DNA of 33,866 nucleotides from an uncultured Prevotellaceae bacterium (lineage in GTDB: Bacteria > Bacteroidota > Bacteroidia > Bacteroidales > Bacteroidaceae). The stretch's first letter is position 1; every line of letters starts with the position of its first letter. The translations under genes were made by a program, and so were the position numbers. The stretch covers positions 1-33,866 of the forward strand of contig CAMOUQ010000015.1 in NCBI GenBank assembly GCA_946626595.1. The letters are read 5' to 3'. A model generated the notes under the pieces. That model was not told where the DNA came from. It searched no databases and worked only from the letters and a program-made list of their open reading frames with translations. Positions 14,677 to 25,812 of the stretch are shown one piece after another.

Positions 14677-16515
14677 CTACGCCTTTATTACTATGACAAA
14701 GCCCCCGCGCGGCTTGCAATGGACGGCGGTGGGCAGGGTGGTGCCTTGCCGGATGGTCCAGGGCGAATCTCCATGACTGCTGTCGAAGAAGGTGACGACG
14801 TGGTTGTGCTTCTTAGGCAGGAAGTCGAGCGACAGTTTCAGGTTGGCAGCCTCGTCGAGTCCGTTGATGCCGGCCACGTACCAGGTGGTGCCGCTGCGGC
14901 GGGCCATGATGACCGACTTGCCGGGATAGCCGTCGACGAATCGCGTCTCGTCCCACACACTGGGCAGCCGGGACAGGAACTGCTGCACCTGCTGGGGCTG
15001 CGCCAAGTAGCTCTCGGGGCGGTCGGCCAGATGCTGCAGTCCCGACTCGAAGAGCACCGTCAGGGCCAGTTCGTGGGCATGGGTGGTGATGTGGGGATGC
15101 TGCGAGTCGGAGAAGGTGCAAGGCGTGTAGTCCATGGGGCCCACGACGTTGCGCGTGAAGGGCAGTGTGGCATTGTGGCTGGCGGCGCGGTTGGTCAGGA
15201 CGGGCAGGTTGTTGTACCATTCGGCGCCGTAGACGCCTTCGGTGGACATCAGGTTGGGGTAGGTGCGCTGCCATCCGCGGGGTATGGTGGCCCCGTGGAA
15301 GTTGACCAGCAGGTGGTGGCGTGCGGCGCACTCCAGGAGGTCGATGCAGTAGTCCATGGTTGCCTGTGTGTCGCCGGCGAAGAAGTCAATCTTCACGCCT
15401 GCCACGCCCAGTTTCTCGCACCAGGCAAACTCACGTTCGCGGTCCTCGGGCTTGTTCAGCCGGTACTTGGGACCTGGCGCTCCGTTGATCCAAGCCGTCG
15501 ATGAGTTGTACCATATCATGGGCCGTACGCCCCGGTCGTGGGCATAGCGGATGGCGTCCTCTATGCTCTTGCCGTCCTTCATCTCGTCCCACTCGGCATC
15601 GATGAGCATGTAGGGCAACTTCAGCGTGGCGGCCATGTCGATGTACTGCTTGATGATGTTGAGGTCGTTGGAGCCGTGGTTGTGGGCCCAGTATATCCAG
15701 GATACTACGCCTGGCATTATCCACTTCGTGTCCTTGGTCCGTGAAGGTTCGGCCACGTCGGTCACCAGGGTCGACTCGACCACGTCGGCCAAGCGGCCTA
15801 TGATGACCAGTCGCCAGGGGGTGTGCCACTGGCCGGAGAGGCGCAGCTCGTTCTTGTCGGGACAGACGCGGAAGAGGTCGGCCGACTGTTCGTTGCGCAG
15901 CGACGAGGCACTCTGTCGGCGCTCGATGTTGGCCTCGGTGATGAGGGCAAACACGCCGTCCGAGGGCTCCAGCAGGGCAGGATAGCCCCAGTGCTGGCGC
16001 CGGGCCTTGCCCGTTATGGACATGGGGAAGAATCCCTCGTAGGCCTCGCTCCACTCCTGCATCCAGCGGCGCGTGCCTTCGGGGATGCAGTAGGTGGTCT
16101 GTTCGCCCGTCAGCAGTTCGTCCTGCAGTCCCTGCATTTCGTAGCGGAAGGCAATGCCGTCGTTGTAGAGGCGCATGACCAGTTGCAGCGGTTTTCCACT
16201 CTGGTCGCGATAGTTGCAGGTGTATTCGCAGGCCTCGTTGGTCGGGCGCAGGCATTTGCCCGTCAGCATGGTGTACTTGGCCTTGATGCGGCGCGGCTTG
16301 GAGATGTCCTGCAGCCGCAGGCCCTGCCCTCTGGTCGACGTGGTGATGCCCACCTCGGGGATGTCCATCACGGTCTTGCCTTCGTAGCGGATGGTGTATC
16401 CATGGTCGGTCGGTGTGAGGCTGATTTTGCCGTTGGGCGACTGCATGGTGTCGGGGGCGGCCCATGTGGCGAGGGCCAGGGCCAGGCTGAGCAGTGTTGA
16501 GAATGTCCTTTTCAT
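14677..16515 (-). CDS. Glycoside hydrolase family 97, retaining type (alpha-galactosidase-like)
   Basis: 612 residues from the ATG at 16515, which starts a good signal peptide (MKRTFSTLLSLALA...WA). An upstream ATG at 16533 adds six residues and overlaps the first unit of a 23-nt repeat. The N-terminal beta-sandwich (about 20-260) begins SPNGKISLTPTDHGYTIRYEG. The TIM barrel has MLIDAEWDE, then GVKIDFFAGD with an aspartate near residue 377 at the nucleophile position of retaining GH97s. Next come FHGATIPRGWQRTYPNLMSTEG and a C-terminal sandwich with YPGKSVIMARRSGTTWYVAGING. The retaining subgroup includes alpha-galactosidases, whereas SusB-like inverting members lack this Asp. It lies in operon A between the trifunctional xylanase and GH95. 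Substrate: probably alpha-D-galactosyl caps on xylan side chains (inference). Confidence 0.92.
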   Translation of the reverse strand: MKRTFSTLLSLALALATWAAPDTMQSPNGKISLTPTDHGYTIRYEGKTVMDIPEVGITTSTRGQGLRLQDISKPRRIKAKYTMLTGKCLRPTNEACEYTCNYRDQSGKPLQLVMRLYNDGIAFRYEMQGLQDELLTGEQTTYCIPEGTRRWMQEWSEAYEGFFPMSITGKARRQHWGYPALLEPSDGVFALITEANIERRQSASSLRNEQSADLFRVCPDKNELRLSGQWHTPWRLVIIGRLADVVESTLVTDVAEPSRTKDTKWIMPGVVSWIYWAHNHGSNDLNIIKQYIDMAATLKLPYMLIDAEWDEMKDGKSIEDAIRYAHDRGVRPMIWYNSSTAWINGAPGPKYRLNKPEDREREFAWCEKLGVAGVKIDFFAGDTQATMDYCIDLLECAARHHLLVNFHGATIPRGWQRTYPNLMSTEGVYGAEWYNNLPVLTNRAASHNATLPFTRNVVGPMDYTPCTFSDSQHPHITTHAHELALTVLFESGLQHLADRPESYLAQPQQVQQFLSRLPSVWDETRFVDGYPGKSVIMARRSGTTWYVAGINGLDEAANLKLSLDFLPKKHNHVVTFFDSSHGDSPWTIRQGTTLPTAVHCKPRGGFVIVIKA

Positions 16516-16532
16516 AGTGCGGTTTTTGTTCA

Positions 16533-16647
16533 TAGTATGGTTGGGCCTCCAACCTTAGTATTGTCTGAGCTCCAACCTTAGTATTGTCGGGCCTCAAACC
16601 TTAGTAAGGTTGGAGGTGCAACCTTAGTATTGTCTGAGCTCAGGCGA
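16533..16647. repeat. 23-nt tandem repeat, five units
   Basis: Units start at 16533, 16556, 16579, 16602 and 16625. The first five bases are TAGTA in all, and units 1-4 end in AACCT. Unit 4 has a mini-hairpin AGGTTG/CAACCT. This is the same family as the 1563-1654 array but more diverged. It occupies the gap between the trifunctional enzyme gene (stop 16663) and the GH97 gene, so it is transcribed within operon A. Confidence 0.88.
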
Positions 16648-16662
16648 CGGGAGGCCTAAAGA

Positions 16663-19641
<2,979 letters not shown>

Positions 19642-19661
19642 TTAGTGATAAGATTTCCTTG

Positions 19662-19698
19662 CAAAGTTACAATAAAATCAATAATCCCCACACGTGTG
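19662..19698 (-). promoter_or_regulatory. Operon A promoter with adjacent motif and palindrome
   Basis: On the minus strand TAACTTTG (19662-19669) matches the -7 consensus, 33 nt before the start codon. No TTTG -33 box is present. The place it would occupy is covered by the perfect palindrome CACACGTGTG (19689-19698). Directly upstream of the -7 box lies TTATTGATTTTA (19673-19684), which recurs as TTATCTGATTTTA beside the operon B -7 box. A weak -33 suggests dependence on an activator. Confidence 0.5.
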
Positions 19699-19895
19699 CA
19701 GGATTTATTTATGCAGATGTAACAATCGCAAAACAAATGGAGACATGAGTTGCGTAGTCTCTTTGTCTCGTTCGTATTAGGATTAAAAAGGTTTAGTTAG
19801 TTAGATTGGTTAGTTATTCGTGTGAAAAGGCTGGATGCATGGCATTTGGCCTTTTTGCGGTTTATGGCGGGGCGAGGAATAATATCTCAGCTTAA
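19699..19895. other. Intergenic DNA between the operon A promoter and the regulator promoter
   Basis: No ORF of interest. There is a short TTAGTTAG-type repetition at about 19792-19816 and an otherwise unremarkable AT-rich sequence. It may carry binding sites for the divergent regulator, but none is clear beyond those listed for the flanking promoters. Confidence 0.3.
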
Positions 19896-19928
19896 TTTTG
19901 GACAAATGGGGAATATTTATTACTTTTG
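19896..19928 (+). promoter_or_regulatory. Promoter of the propeller/AraC regulator gene
   Basis: TTTTG at 19896-19900 and TACTTTTG at 19921-19928 are separated by 20 bp. Transcription would begin near 19935, leaving a short leader before the start codon at 19967 (or the GTG at 19949). Confidence 0.7.
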
Positions 19929-19966
19929 TCCGATGAACGGCTAAAAATGTGAGGCCGTGGAGAGAT

Positions 19967-22837
19967 ATGCAGCATCCTGTTTGTAGAGACATATTGCGTC
20001 AGTTGAACGGTTTGGGCCGAATCGTCGTCGCTGCAGTCCTGCTGTTGCTGGCCACAGCAACGCGGGCTGGCATAGTGGGCGAGGAGGACATGGTGAACCT
20101 GACCCTCAACGACGGACTGTCGGGCGAGACGGTGTACGGCGTGATGACCGACCACAACGGATACGTGTGGCTGGCCACCAGCGGTGGTGTCAGCGTGTAC
20201 AACGGCAAGGGACTGAGCACTTTCAACATTCTGGACGAACAGGGACAGAGACTAACCGTCTACGACATTTGCGAGGTGGGCAACTGCCAGATATGGGCCG
20301 CCACGGAGGAGGGGCTATACTGCCTGAACCATGGCGAGAAAACTTTCAGGCGCATGCTGCCCGAGGTGGAGCATCCGACCTCGCTGATGGTGACGGGCGA
20401 CACGCTCTACATCGGCAGCCAGCAGGGACTGCAGTTCTATGCAGGGGGCAAGTTGGAGCGGAGAGACGTCGGCGTGAGCCGTAACGGACTGGACAACGTC
20501 GTGCGCCAGTATGCCAAGGGAGAAGACGGACGAATATGGTTCCTCAGCCGCCACGACCTCAACAGCTACGACCCGCGCACCGGAAAGGTGACCCGCCATC
20601 AGTCCAGTCTGAGCGACATGACCCTGCTGCTGTCGCAGTTTGCCTATGCCGGGCAGGGGCGCTTCGTGGTGGGAACCAAGACCCACGGACTGTTTCTCTG
20701 CAACCTGGCGACCGGAACGACGGAGCACATAGACGGCGTAGGCAACACTGTCACCATGGTGCGGCGCAGTGGCGACGGCCATATCTGCGTGGCCTGCGAC
20801 GGCACCGGAGCCTACCTGCTGGACGGCAAGACGCTGGCCATCAGGGAGCAGTTCAACACCGAGGCCGAGCACTCCCACCGTCTGCCCTCGAACGGACTGT
20901 ACTGCTACCATCGCGATGCCAACGGCGTCAACTGGTTTGGCTTTGTGCGCCACGGACTGGCCTACACCTACTACAGCGGCGACTTGTTCCGGGTGCTCCG
21001 GGTGGCGACGCCCGAGGGCGAGGTATTCACCACCGAGGGCATCAACGTGCGCACCTACTGCATTCATGGCAACGACGGCATCATAGGGACACAGAACGGA
21101 TTCTACTACGTCAACCTCAAGACCGGACATGCACAGTTCTACCGACCGGCCGACCTAGACGGCGGGCACATCGTCAACACCGTAGTGTGGCACGACGGCC
21201 TGTTCTACATCGGCACCTACGACGGCGGCGGCCTGCACACCTTCGACCCCCGGACCATGACGCTGAAGCCGCAGACCTTCTCCCCGCAACTGGACCAGAA
21301 GTCGATAGGCGACCTGAAGGTGGGCCCCGACGGACGGCTGTGGATAGGATGCACCGACGGCCTGTTTGTGGTGGAAGGGGGCAAGGTACAGCAGCACTTC
21401 ACGGAACTGAACTCCCACATCACCGGCGGACTGATTCTGAGCATCACCTTCGATGCCTCGGGCAATGCCTGGCTCACCGGGGCCAACGGCTGCTCGCTCT
21501 ACAGTGTGCGCAGCCGCGAGATTGTGGAGGCCTCGTTCCCAAAGGGATTCTTCAACCACCATCCCTGGATGCGCGGAGCTCAGGGCCACGATTCGCTGGT
21601 CTTCATGCGCACCGGGCCGCAGACGTTCTATACCAACGAACAGATGACCGACTTCGGCGAACTGGAACTGCCCATAGCCTTTGCCGACAAATGGTGCCGC
21701 AGCTTCGTGGACGACATGCGAGGCCACTATCTGCTGACATCGGAGCGCGGTGTCTTCTGCTTCGACTATGGGCTCAAGGAGATGATACACTTCGGCTATG
21801 GCGAGGGACTGCGGGGCGACATGATCAACGATATGGGCATGGACGCCGACGGCACCCTGTGGGTGGCCACTTCGCAGGGACTGTTCCATGCCAAGGTCAA
21901 GGACATCGGGGCATGGAGCCACCCAGGACAGTTCCAGATAAAACTCTACTACATACGCCAGGGCAGCGACTTGCTCACGCCCTATGACGAATATATGGTG
22001 AACGAGACGCGCCGCATCACGCTGCATTGGAACTTCAGGTCGGAGGTGCTGCAGCTGAAGGCCACACTGCTGGACTACTCCAAACAGCGGGGGCGCCTCT
22101 ACGAATATCGCTTGGACGACGGCGACTGGCAACTGCTCTCCGACGGCGAGGACATCGGCATCCGGCGCCTCTTCCTTGGGCGGCACCAACTGGAAATCCG
22201 ACTGGCAGGAGCCGAAGAGACGGCATCGGTCTACGACATTAGTGTGATGCCCTCCTTCTGGGCCTTCTTCGAGTTGTTCCTGCTGGTGCTGGCAGTGTTG
22301 CAGCTGTTGCTCTGGTGGCACTATCGCAAGAACACGAAGGTGCTGCTCTCGGAGCGTAACGAGATGGAAGAGGCACTGATAGAGATGGCGCAGGAGGAGG
22401 CCCTGCTGGCCGAACAGCAGGAGGAGGCCGAGGAGGGCAGCGGCGGCAACAAATACCAGCAGGTGAAGATGACCGACGAGGAGTGTGCCGACATCGTCAG
22501 ACGCATGCGCCATTATCTGGAAACCGAACAGGCCTATGTCAACTCCGACCTGAAGCGTGCCGACCTGGCCCGCGTGCTCCACGTGCCCGTTGCCAAGCTC
22601 AGCTACGTATTCTCCATGCACCTCAATGAGAACTATTATGAGTTTGTCAACCGCTACCGCCTGGAGCGCTTCAAACAGCTCATTGCAGAGGGGGCATACA
22701 AGCGTTTCACGCTGATGGCACTGAGCGAGCAGTGCGGCTTCCGGAAGTCGTCTTTCTTCAGTACTTTCCGAAAGGTGGAAGGTATGACGCCAACGGAATA
22801 TTTGAAGAAGCAAAATATCAAAATCGACATTTCGTGA
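19967..22837 (+). CDS. Membrane-anchored propeller/Y_Y_Y/AraC transcription regulator without kinase or receiver
   Basis: 956 residues from the ATG at 19967 (a GTG at 19949 would add six). A hydrophobic N-terminal segment (about 16-32) is a signal anchor or signal peptide. Residues about 35-670 are Reg_prop beta-propeller repeats (TLNDGLSGETVYGVMTDHNG, GRIWFLSR, GRLWIGCTDGLFV, GTLWVATSQGLF). Residues about 670-755 are a Y_Y_Y domain, and a transmembrane helix lies at about 761-783. A charged Glu-rich coil follows (about 795-825), then a C-terminal AraC-type HTH (about 834-950: LKRADLARVLHVPVAKLSY and ALSEQCGFRKSSFFSTFRK). Bacteroidetes hybrid two-component systems have the same sensor and output but with kinase and receiver domains between; here the helix passes almost directly to the DNA-binding domain. 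It probably senses xylan oligosaccharides in the periplasm and controls operons A and B. Confidence 0.9.
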   Translation: MQHPVCRDILRQLNGLGRIVVAAVLLLLATATRAGIVGEEDMVNLTLNDGLSGETVYGVMTDHNGYVWLATSGGVSVYNGKGLSTFNILDEQGQRLTVYDICEVGNCQIWAATEEGLYCLNHGEKTFRRMLPEVEHPTSLMVTGDTLYIGSQQGLQFYAGGKLERRDVGVSRNGLDNVVRQYAKGEDGRIWFLSRHDLNSYDPRTGKVTRHQSSLSDMTLLLSQFAYAGQGRFVVGTKTHGLFLCNLATGTTEHIDGVGNTVTMVRRSGDGHICVACDGTGAYLLDGKTLAIREQFNTEAEHSHRLPSNGLYCYHRDANGVNWFGFVRHGLAYTYYSGDLFRVLRVATPEGEVFTTEGINVRTYCIHGNDGIIGTQNGFYYVNLKTGHAQFYRPADLDGGHIVNTVVWHDGLFYIGTYDGGGLHTFDPRTMTLKPQTFSPQLDQKSIGDLKVGPDGRLWIGCTDGLFVVEGGKVQQHFTELNSHITGGLILSITFDASGNAWLTGANGCSLYSVRSREIVEASFPKGFFNHHPWMRGAQGHDSLVFMRTGPQTFYTNEQMTDFGELELPIAFADKWCRSFVDDMRGHYLLTSERGVFCFDYGLKEMIHFGYGEGLRGDMINDMGMDADGTLWVATSQGLFHAKVKDIGAWSHPGQFQIKLYYIRQGSDLLTPYDEYMVNETRRITLHWNFRSEVLQLKATLLDYSKQRGRLYEYRLDDGDWQLLSDGEDIGIRRLFLGRHQLEIRLAGAEETASVYDISVMPSFWAFFELFLLVLAVLQLLLWWHYRKNTKVLLSERNEMEEALIEMAQEEALLAEQQEEAEEGSGGNKYQQVKMTDEECADIVRRMRHYLETEQAYVNSDLKRADLARVLHVPVAKLSYVFSMHLNENYYEFVNRYRLERFKQLIAEGAYKRFTLMALSEQCGFRKSSFFSTFRKVEGMTPTEYLKKQNIKIDIS

Positions 22838-22941
22838 GTGCGGAAAAGTTTTTTGAACGCACCATTAAGTTATTCATAACCAGTCTCTTAACTTATTTGG
22901 AGTTCCCAGAAACGCAGTTGGTGGCATTATAGAGCATAATA

Positions 22942-22974
22942 TTTTTGAATTATGTTGTGTATATCATAATTTTG
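22942..22974 (+). promoter_or_regulatory. Promoter of the sigma-factor gene
   Basis: TTTTTG (22942-22947) and TAATTTTG (22967-22974) are separated by 19 bp, followed by C. Transcription would start near 22981, about 40 nt before the ATG at 23022. This makes the sigma gene independent of the upstream regulator gene. Confidence 0.7.
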
Positions 22975-23021
22975 CTCTCGAGAAATCGAAAACAATCGCC
23001 TTGCAACTAACACTATCGAAA

Positions 23022-23540
23022 ATGGAGACTAATACCATCACTGACCAGCAATCAGACCTTCTGGCTCGTGTCTATGTGCAGTATCTCGAGGAGTTGAAAC
23101 TCTACTTCCTGGCCTATACACACAACGAAATGGAGGCCGAGGATTTTGTACACAATCTCTTCCTGAAGATGATGCGTTTGGACTTGATTGTAGAGTCCAC
23201 CGTGCGCAATCTGCTTTTCACGATGGCCCATCGCATGATTATCGACGATGTCCGCCACCGCTTCTATGTGCGGCAGGCCGAAGTCCGCTTGAAGAACGGT
23301 ATGGAACTGGCCTCGCCCACCGATGTCTACGACAAAATGGAGCGCGACCAGATTCTGAGTCTCGAGGAAAAGAAACTCAGCACGATGCCCACGAAGCGTG
23401 CCTGCGCATACCGCATGTGGCGCGAGGAAAAGAGTATGAAGGAGATAGCCCTGGCCCTCAATATCAGCCAGCGCACCGCCGAGGCCCACGTCTATCGGGC
23501 CACGTGCGAGATGAAAGCATATATCCGTATGGCAATCTAA
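23022..23540 (+). CDS. ECF-type RNA polymerase sigma factor
   Basis: 172 residues from the ATG at 23022 (an in-frame TTG at 23001 would add seven). Sigma region 2 is seen in EDFVHNLFLKMMRLDLIV...FTMAHRMIIDDVRHRF, where the helix that melts the -10 DNA normally lies. Sigma region 4 is KSMKEIALALNISQRTAEAHVYRA, a clear HTH, near residues 136-160. Size and domain order fit the Bacteroidetes ECF group, which usually pairs with a FecR-like anti-sigma factor and SusC/SusD transport genes. None of these is present: the next gene in the operon is only a short remnant. It may be an orphan regulator of the surrounding xylan genes, or a leftover from a degraded locus. Confidence 0.88.
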   Translation: METNTITDQQSDLLARVYVQYLEELKLYFLAYTHNEMEAEDFVHNLFLKMMRLDLIVESTVRNLLFTMAHRMIIDDVRHRFYVRQAEVRLKNGMELASPTDVYDKMERDQILSLEEKKLSTMPTKRACAYRMWREEKSMKEIALALNISQRTAEAHVYRATCEMKAYIRMAI

Positions 23541-23556
23541 TAAACACACCGCGAAC

Positions 23557-23823
23557 ATGAAAAGAAATCTTCTGACAACCATTGCATTGGCATTGTTCTG
23601 CATCCAGCCCATCGTGGCCGGACGCACCTTCGTGCATCCCGGCATATCCTACACCCAGGCCGAGTCGCGCTGCATGTTGCGCTGGAAGCGTGAGGGCAGC
23701 AACCTGACATCCCCGAGCGGAAAAGGCTGGACGGGGGACTGGGCCTGCAGGGGCAGGGCGGCAGGGAGTGACAGAAAGGAGAGAAGGAGCGCCGGACGGA
23801 GCAAACTATGGGTAAGGTTCTGA
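23557..23823 (+). pseudogene. Remnant of a secreted polysaccharide-lyase-like gene
   Basis: Starts 17 nt after the sigma factor stop and would be co-transcribed. The first 36 codons look genuine: a clean signal peptide (MKRNLLTTIALALFC...VAG) followed by RTFVHPGISYTQAE. That resembles the mature N-terminus of Bacteroidetes alginate-lyase-like and heparinase-like enzymes (FVHPG...TQAELxRM). After that the reading turns into Arg/Ser/Gly/Trp-rich sequence without family character and stops at residue 88. No continuation was found in other frames before the convergent GH97 gene. I read it as a 5' end left by a deletion. A real small exported protein is the alternative. Confidence 0.45.
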
Positions 23824-23845
23824 GTCATGGATAGGGTGAATGGAT

Positions 23846-25762
23846 TTATTTAGGAATGAAGTGAAGCGCAGCACCGCCAGAGGGTTGGAGGTTCAACTTT
23901 ATGGAGCTGCCGCTCTTTACGGTCCGTCGTTCGCTTTTCACCTTCGAGGAGGTGTCGGCCGTGGGGTCGTCGTTGTAGATGCGGACCTCGTACTTGCCAG
24001 TGGGAAGGAAGTCGGTGCCGATGGTGACGGAGCGGCCTTGGGTATTGGTCATGGCTCCGACGAACCATTCCTGGCCCGAACGGCGGGCCTGCACGATGTA
24101 CTCGCCGGGGATGCCGTCGAGGGCCAGACTCTCGTCGAACACCGTCGGACAATGGCGCCAGAATTGCAGTTCGTCGCCCTCCCAACCATTGGGGAAGGGA
24201 GTGTCGTACCAGAAGTAGAATTGCAAGGGACTGTAGTAGACGGCAGCCATGGCCAACTGGTGGCCTCGGGTGTTCTTGACGCGTGAATTGAAGTAGCAGA
24301 GCGTGTAGTCGGCCGGGCCGCAAAGATAGCGGGTGAAGGGGAGCAGTGTGTTGTGGGTGGCATCGGGCATCTCCTCGTTGCCGGCAATGCCCTCCTGGGT
24401 GAGCACGTTGGGATAGGTGCGGCTGAGGCCTGTGGGGCGATATTCGTCGTGGATGTCGACCATCAGATGGTGCTCGGCACACTTGGCCACGGCATCGTGT
24501 AGCCAGGTGCTCCACTGCTGGTTGCCAATCTGCACAAATCCGAACTTGATGCCGCTGATGCCCCACTGCCGATAGAGAGGCAGGAGTTCGTCGAGCTGGC
24601 GATAGAGGGCGCGCTGGTTGACATAAATCCAGACGCCGATGCCCTGAGAACGGGCATACTGGCAGACCTCGGGCATGGTGAAGTCGCGCGTCGGGATGAC
24701 CTGGCGTGCGTCGCTCGCGACCTTGCCTTCGGGGCCGTACCAACCGGCATCCAGTTCCACGTAGTCGAAGCCCATGGCCTTGCAGAAGTCGATGCTGCGG
24801 AAGATGCCGGCCCGGTCGAGGCGTGTGCTGCGGAAAGCCTTTCCGGGCTTTATCCATCCTGTGTCCCGAATTTGGCATTCGGTGTTCAGGTTCAGTATGA
24901 GTTGCTTGTGATTGATGAGGTCTACGGCCCGCTGGCCCGCCATGACGACGCGCCAAGGTGTGTCGTAGGGGGAGATGATGTCGGCACAGCCGTAGAGGGA
25001 AACCTGCAGTTCGTTGTCGCGCAGCAGGCGGAACTTGCCGCGGGCATAGTCCTTCATGGCGGCCTCGAGCAGGGCCACATAGGTGCCGCCCGGGGTTTGC
25101 ATCAGCAGGGGCCGTTCCGACTCGTACCATTCGCCGCTCAGGGGGCGCTTCTCGAAGGGGCCTTGTGCCCACTCTTCGTACCATGCGAGTGTGCCCTGGG
25201 GCATGCGGAACGTGGTGCGTTCGCCTGTGATGTGCAGGAAGAGACTATTGGACGTTTCGGGGAAATGGTAGCGGAAGGCGATGCCCTCGTCGTAGGCCCG
25301 GACGATGATGTCCATGGCATAGTACTTGCGTTTGTCGTAGCCCTGCGACACGGTGCCCTGTCCGTTGCTGCCCTTCTCGTAGTGAAGGACGAGTTGGTTG
25401 TAGTGGTCGCGTATGCGGGCGTTCTCGCCATAGAGGGGTGTCCAGGTGGTGTCGGCCGTTGTCTGTACCTGGCCTCGCAGCTCCAGGTCGCTGCACCAGT
25501 TGCGATATTCGCCGCGCGGTACGCCCAGAGCCGACTCGAACAGTCGGTTGTCGATGTCTACTCCCATCTGGCTTTCCAGAATGATGGGTTGTCCGTCGTA
25601 GGAGATGGAGTATGACATTCCGTCAATGGAGATGGTATACTTGCCGTCGGGCGACGACAACTGCTGTGCCATGCACACCGAAGAGGGGTAAAAGGCAGCC
25701 GCGAGGTGGAGCATGACGGCTGCGAGGCCAAACCTTGTTGTCCGGTATATTTTCAGTTTCAT
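23846..25762 (-). CDS. Glycoside hydrolase family 97, subgroup with Gly at the retaining nucleophile position
   Basis: 638 residues from the ATG at 25762, which begins MKLKIYRTTRFG and a signal peptide ending near AQQ. An upstream ATG at 25816 overlaps the GH43 stop as ATGA and adds 18 residues coded by two 21-nt repeats; coupled translation from it is possible. The N-terminal sandwich begins SPDGKYTISIDGMSYSISYDG. In the barrel, GWYGPEG and YVNQRALYRQLDELLP are followed by ISGIKFGFVQIG near residue 405, where the retaining GH97 of operon A has VKIDFF. The Asp is replaced by Gly. DIHDEYRPTGLSRTYPN near 440 and TQEGIAGNEE follow. SusB-type inverting GH97s also lack the Asp and use glutamates. 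The substrate is not predictable; an alpha-glucoside, alpha-galactoside or glucuronoside is possible. Last gene of operon B. Confidence 0.9.
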   Translation of the reverse strand: MKLKIYRTTRFGLAAVMLHLAAAFYPSSVCMAQQLSSPDGKYTISIDGMSYSISYDGQPIILESQMGVDIDNRLFESALGVPRGEYRNWCSDLELRGQVQTTADTTWTPLYGENARIRDHYNQLVLHYEKGSNGQGTVSQGYDKRKYYAMDIIVRAYDEGIAFRYHFPETSNSLFLHITGERTTFRMPQGTLAWYEEWAQGPFEKRPLSGEWYESERPLLMQTPGGTYVALLEAAMKDYARGKFRLLRDNELQVSLYGCADIISPYDTPWRVVMAGQRAVDLINHKQLILNLNTECQIRDTGWIKPGKAFRSTRLDRAGIFRSIDFCKAMGFDYVELDAGWYGPEGKVASDARQVIPTRDFTMPEVCQYARSQGIGVWIYVNQRALYRQLDELLPLYRQWGISGIKFGFVQIGNQQWSTWLHDAVAKCAEHHLMVDIHDEYRPTGLSRTYPNVLTQEGIAGNEEMPDATHNTLLPFTRYLCGPADYTLCYFNSRVKNTRGHQLAMAAVYYSPLQFYFWYDTPFPNGWEGDELQFWRHCPTVFDESLALDGIPGEYIVQARRSGQEWFVGAMTNTQGRSVTIGTDFLPTGKYEVRIYNDDPTADTSSKVKSERRTVKSGSSIKLNLQPSGGAALHFIPK

Positions 25763-25764
25763 TT

Positions 25765-25806
25765 TATTTATATGGGGGTGTGATTTATTTATATGGGAGT
25801 GTGATT
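25765..25806. repeat. 21-nt direct repeat, two units, between two GH97 start candidates
   Basis: Units 25765-25785 and 25786-25806 differ at one base. On the coding strand each carries CACAC...CATATAAATA. The length of 21 nt keeps the reading frame open, so the upstream start at 25816 would encode a repeated SHxHINK peptide. Confidence 0.85.
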
Positions 25807-25812
25807 CTTTTG

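Noticed and set aside
21155..22813. 552-codon minus-strand frame
   Set aside because: Antisense shadow of the propeller/AraC regulator; His/Gln/Val-rich with no domain.
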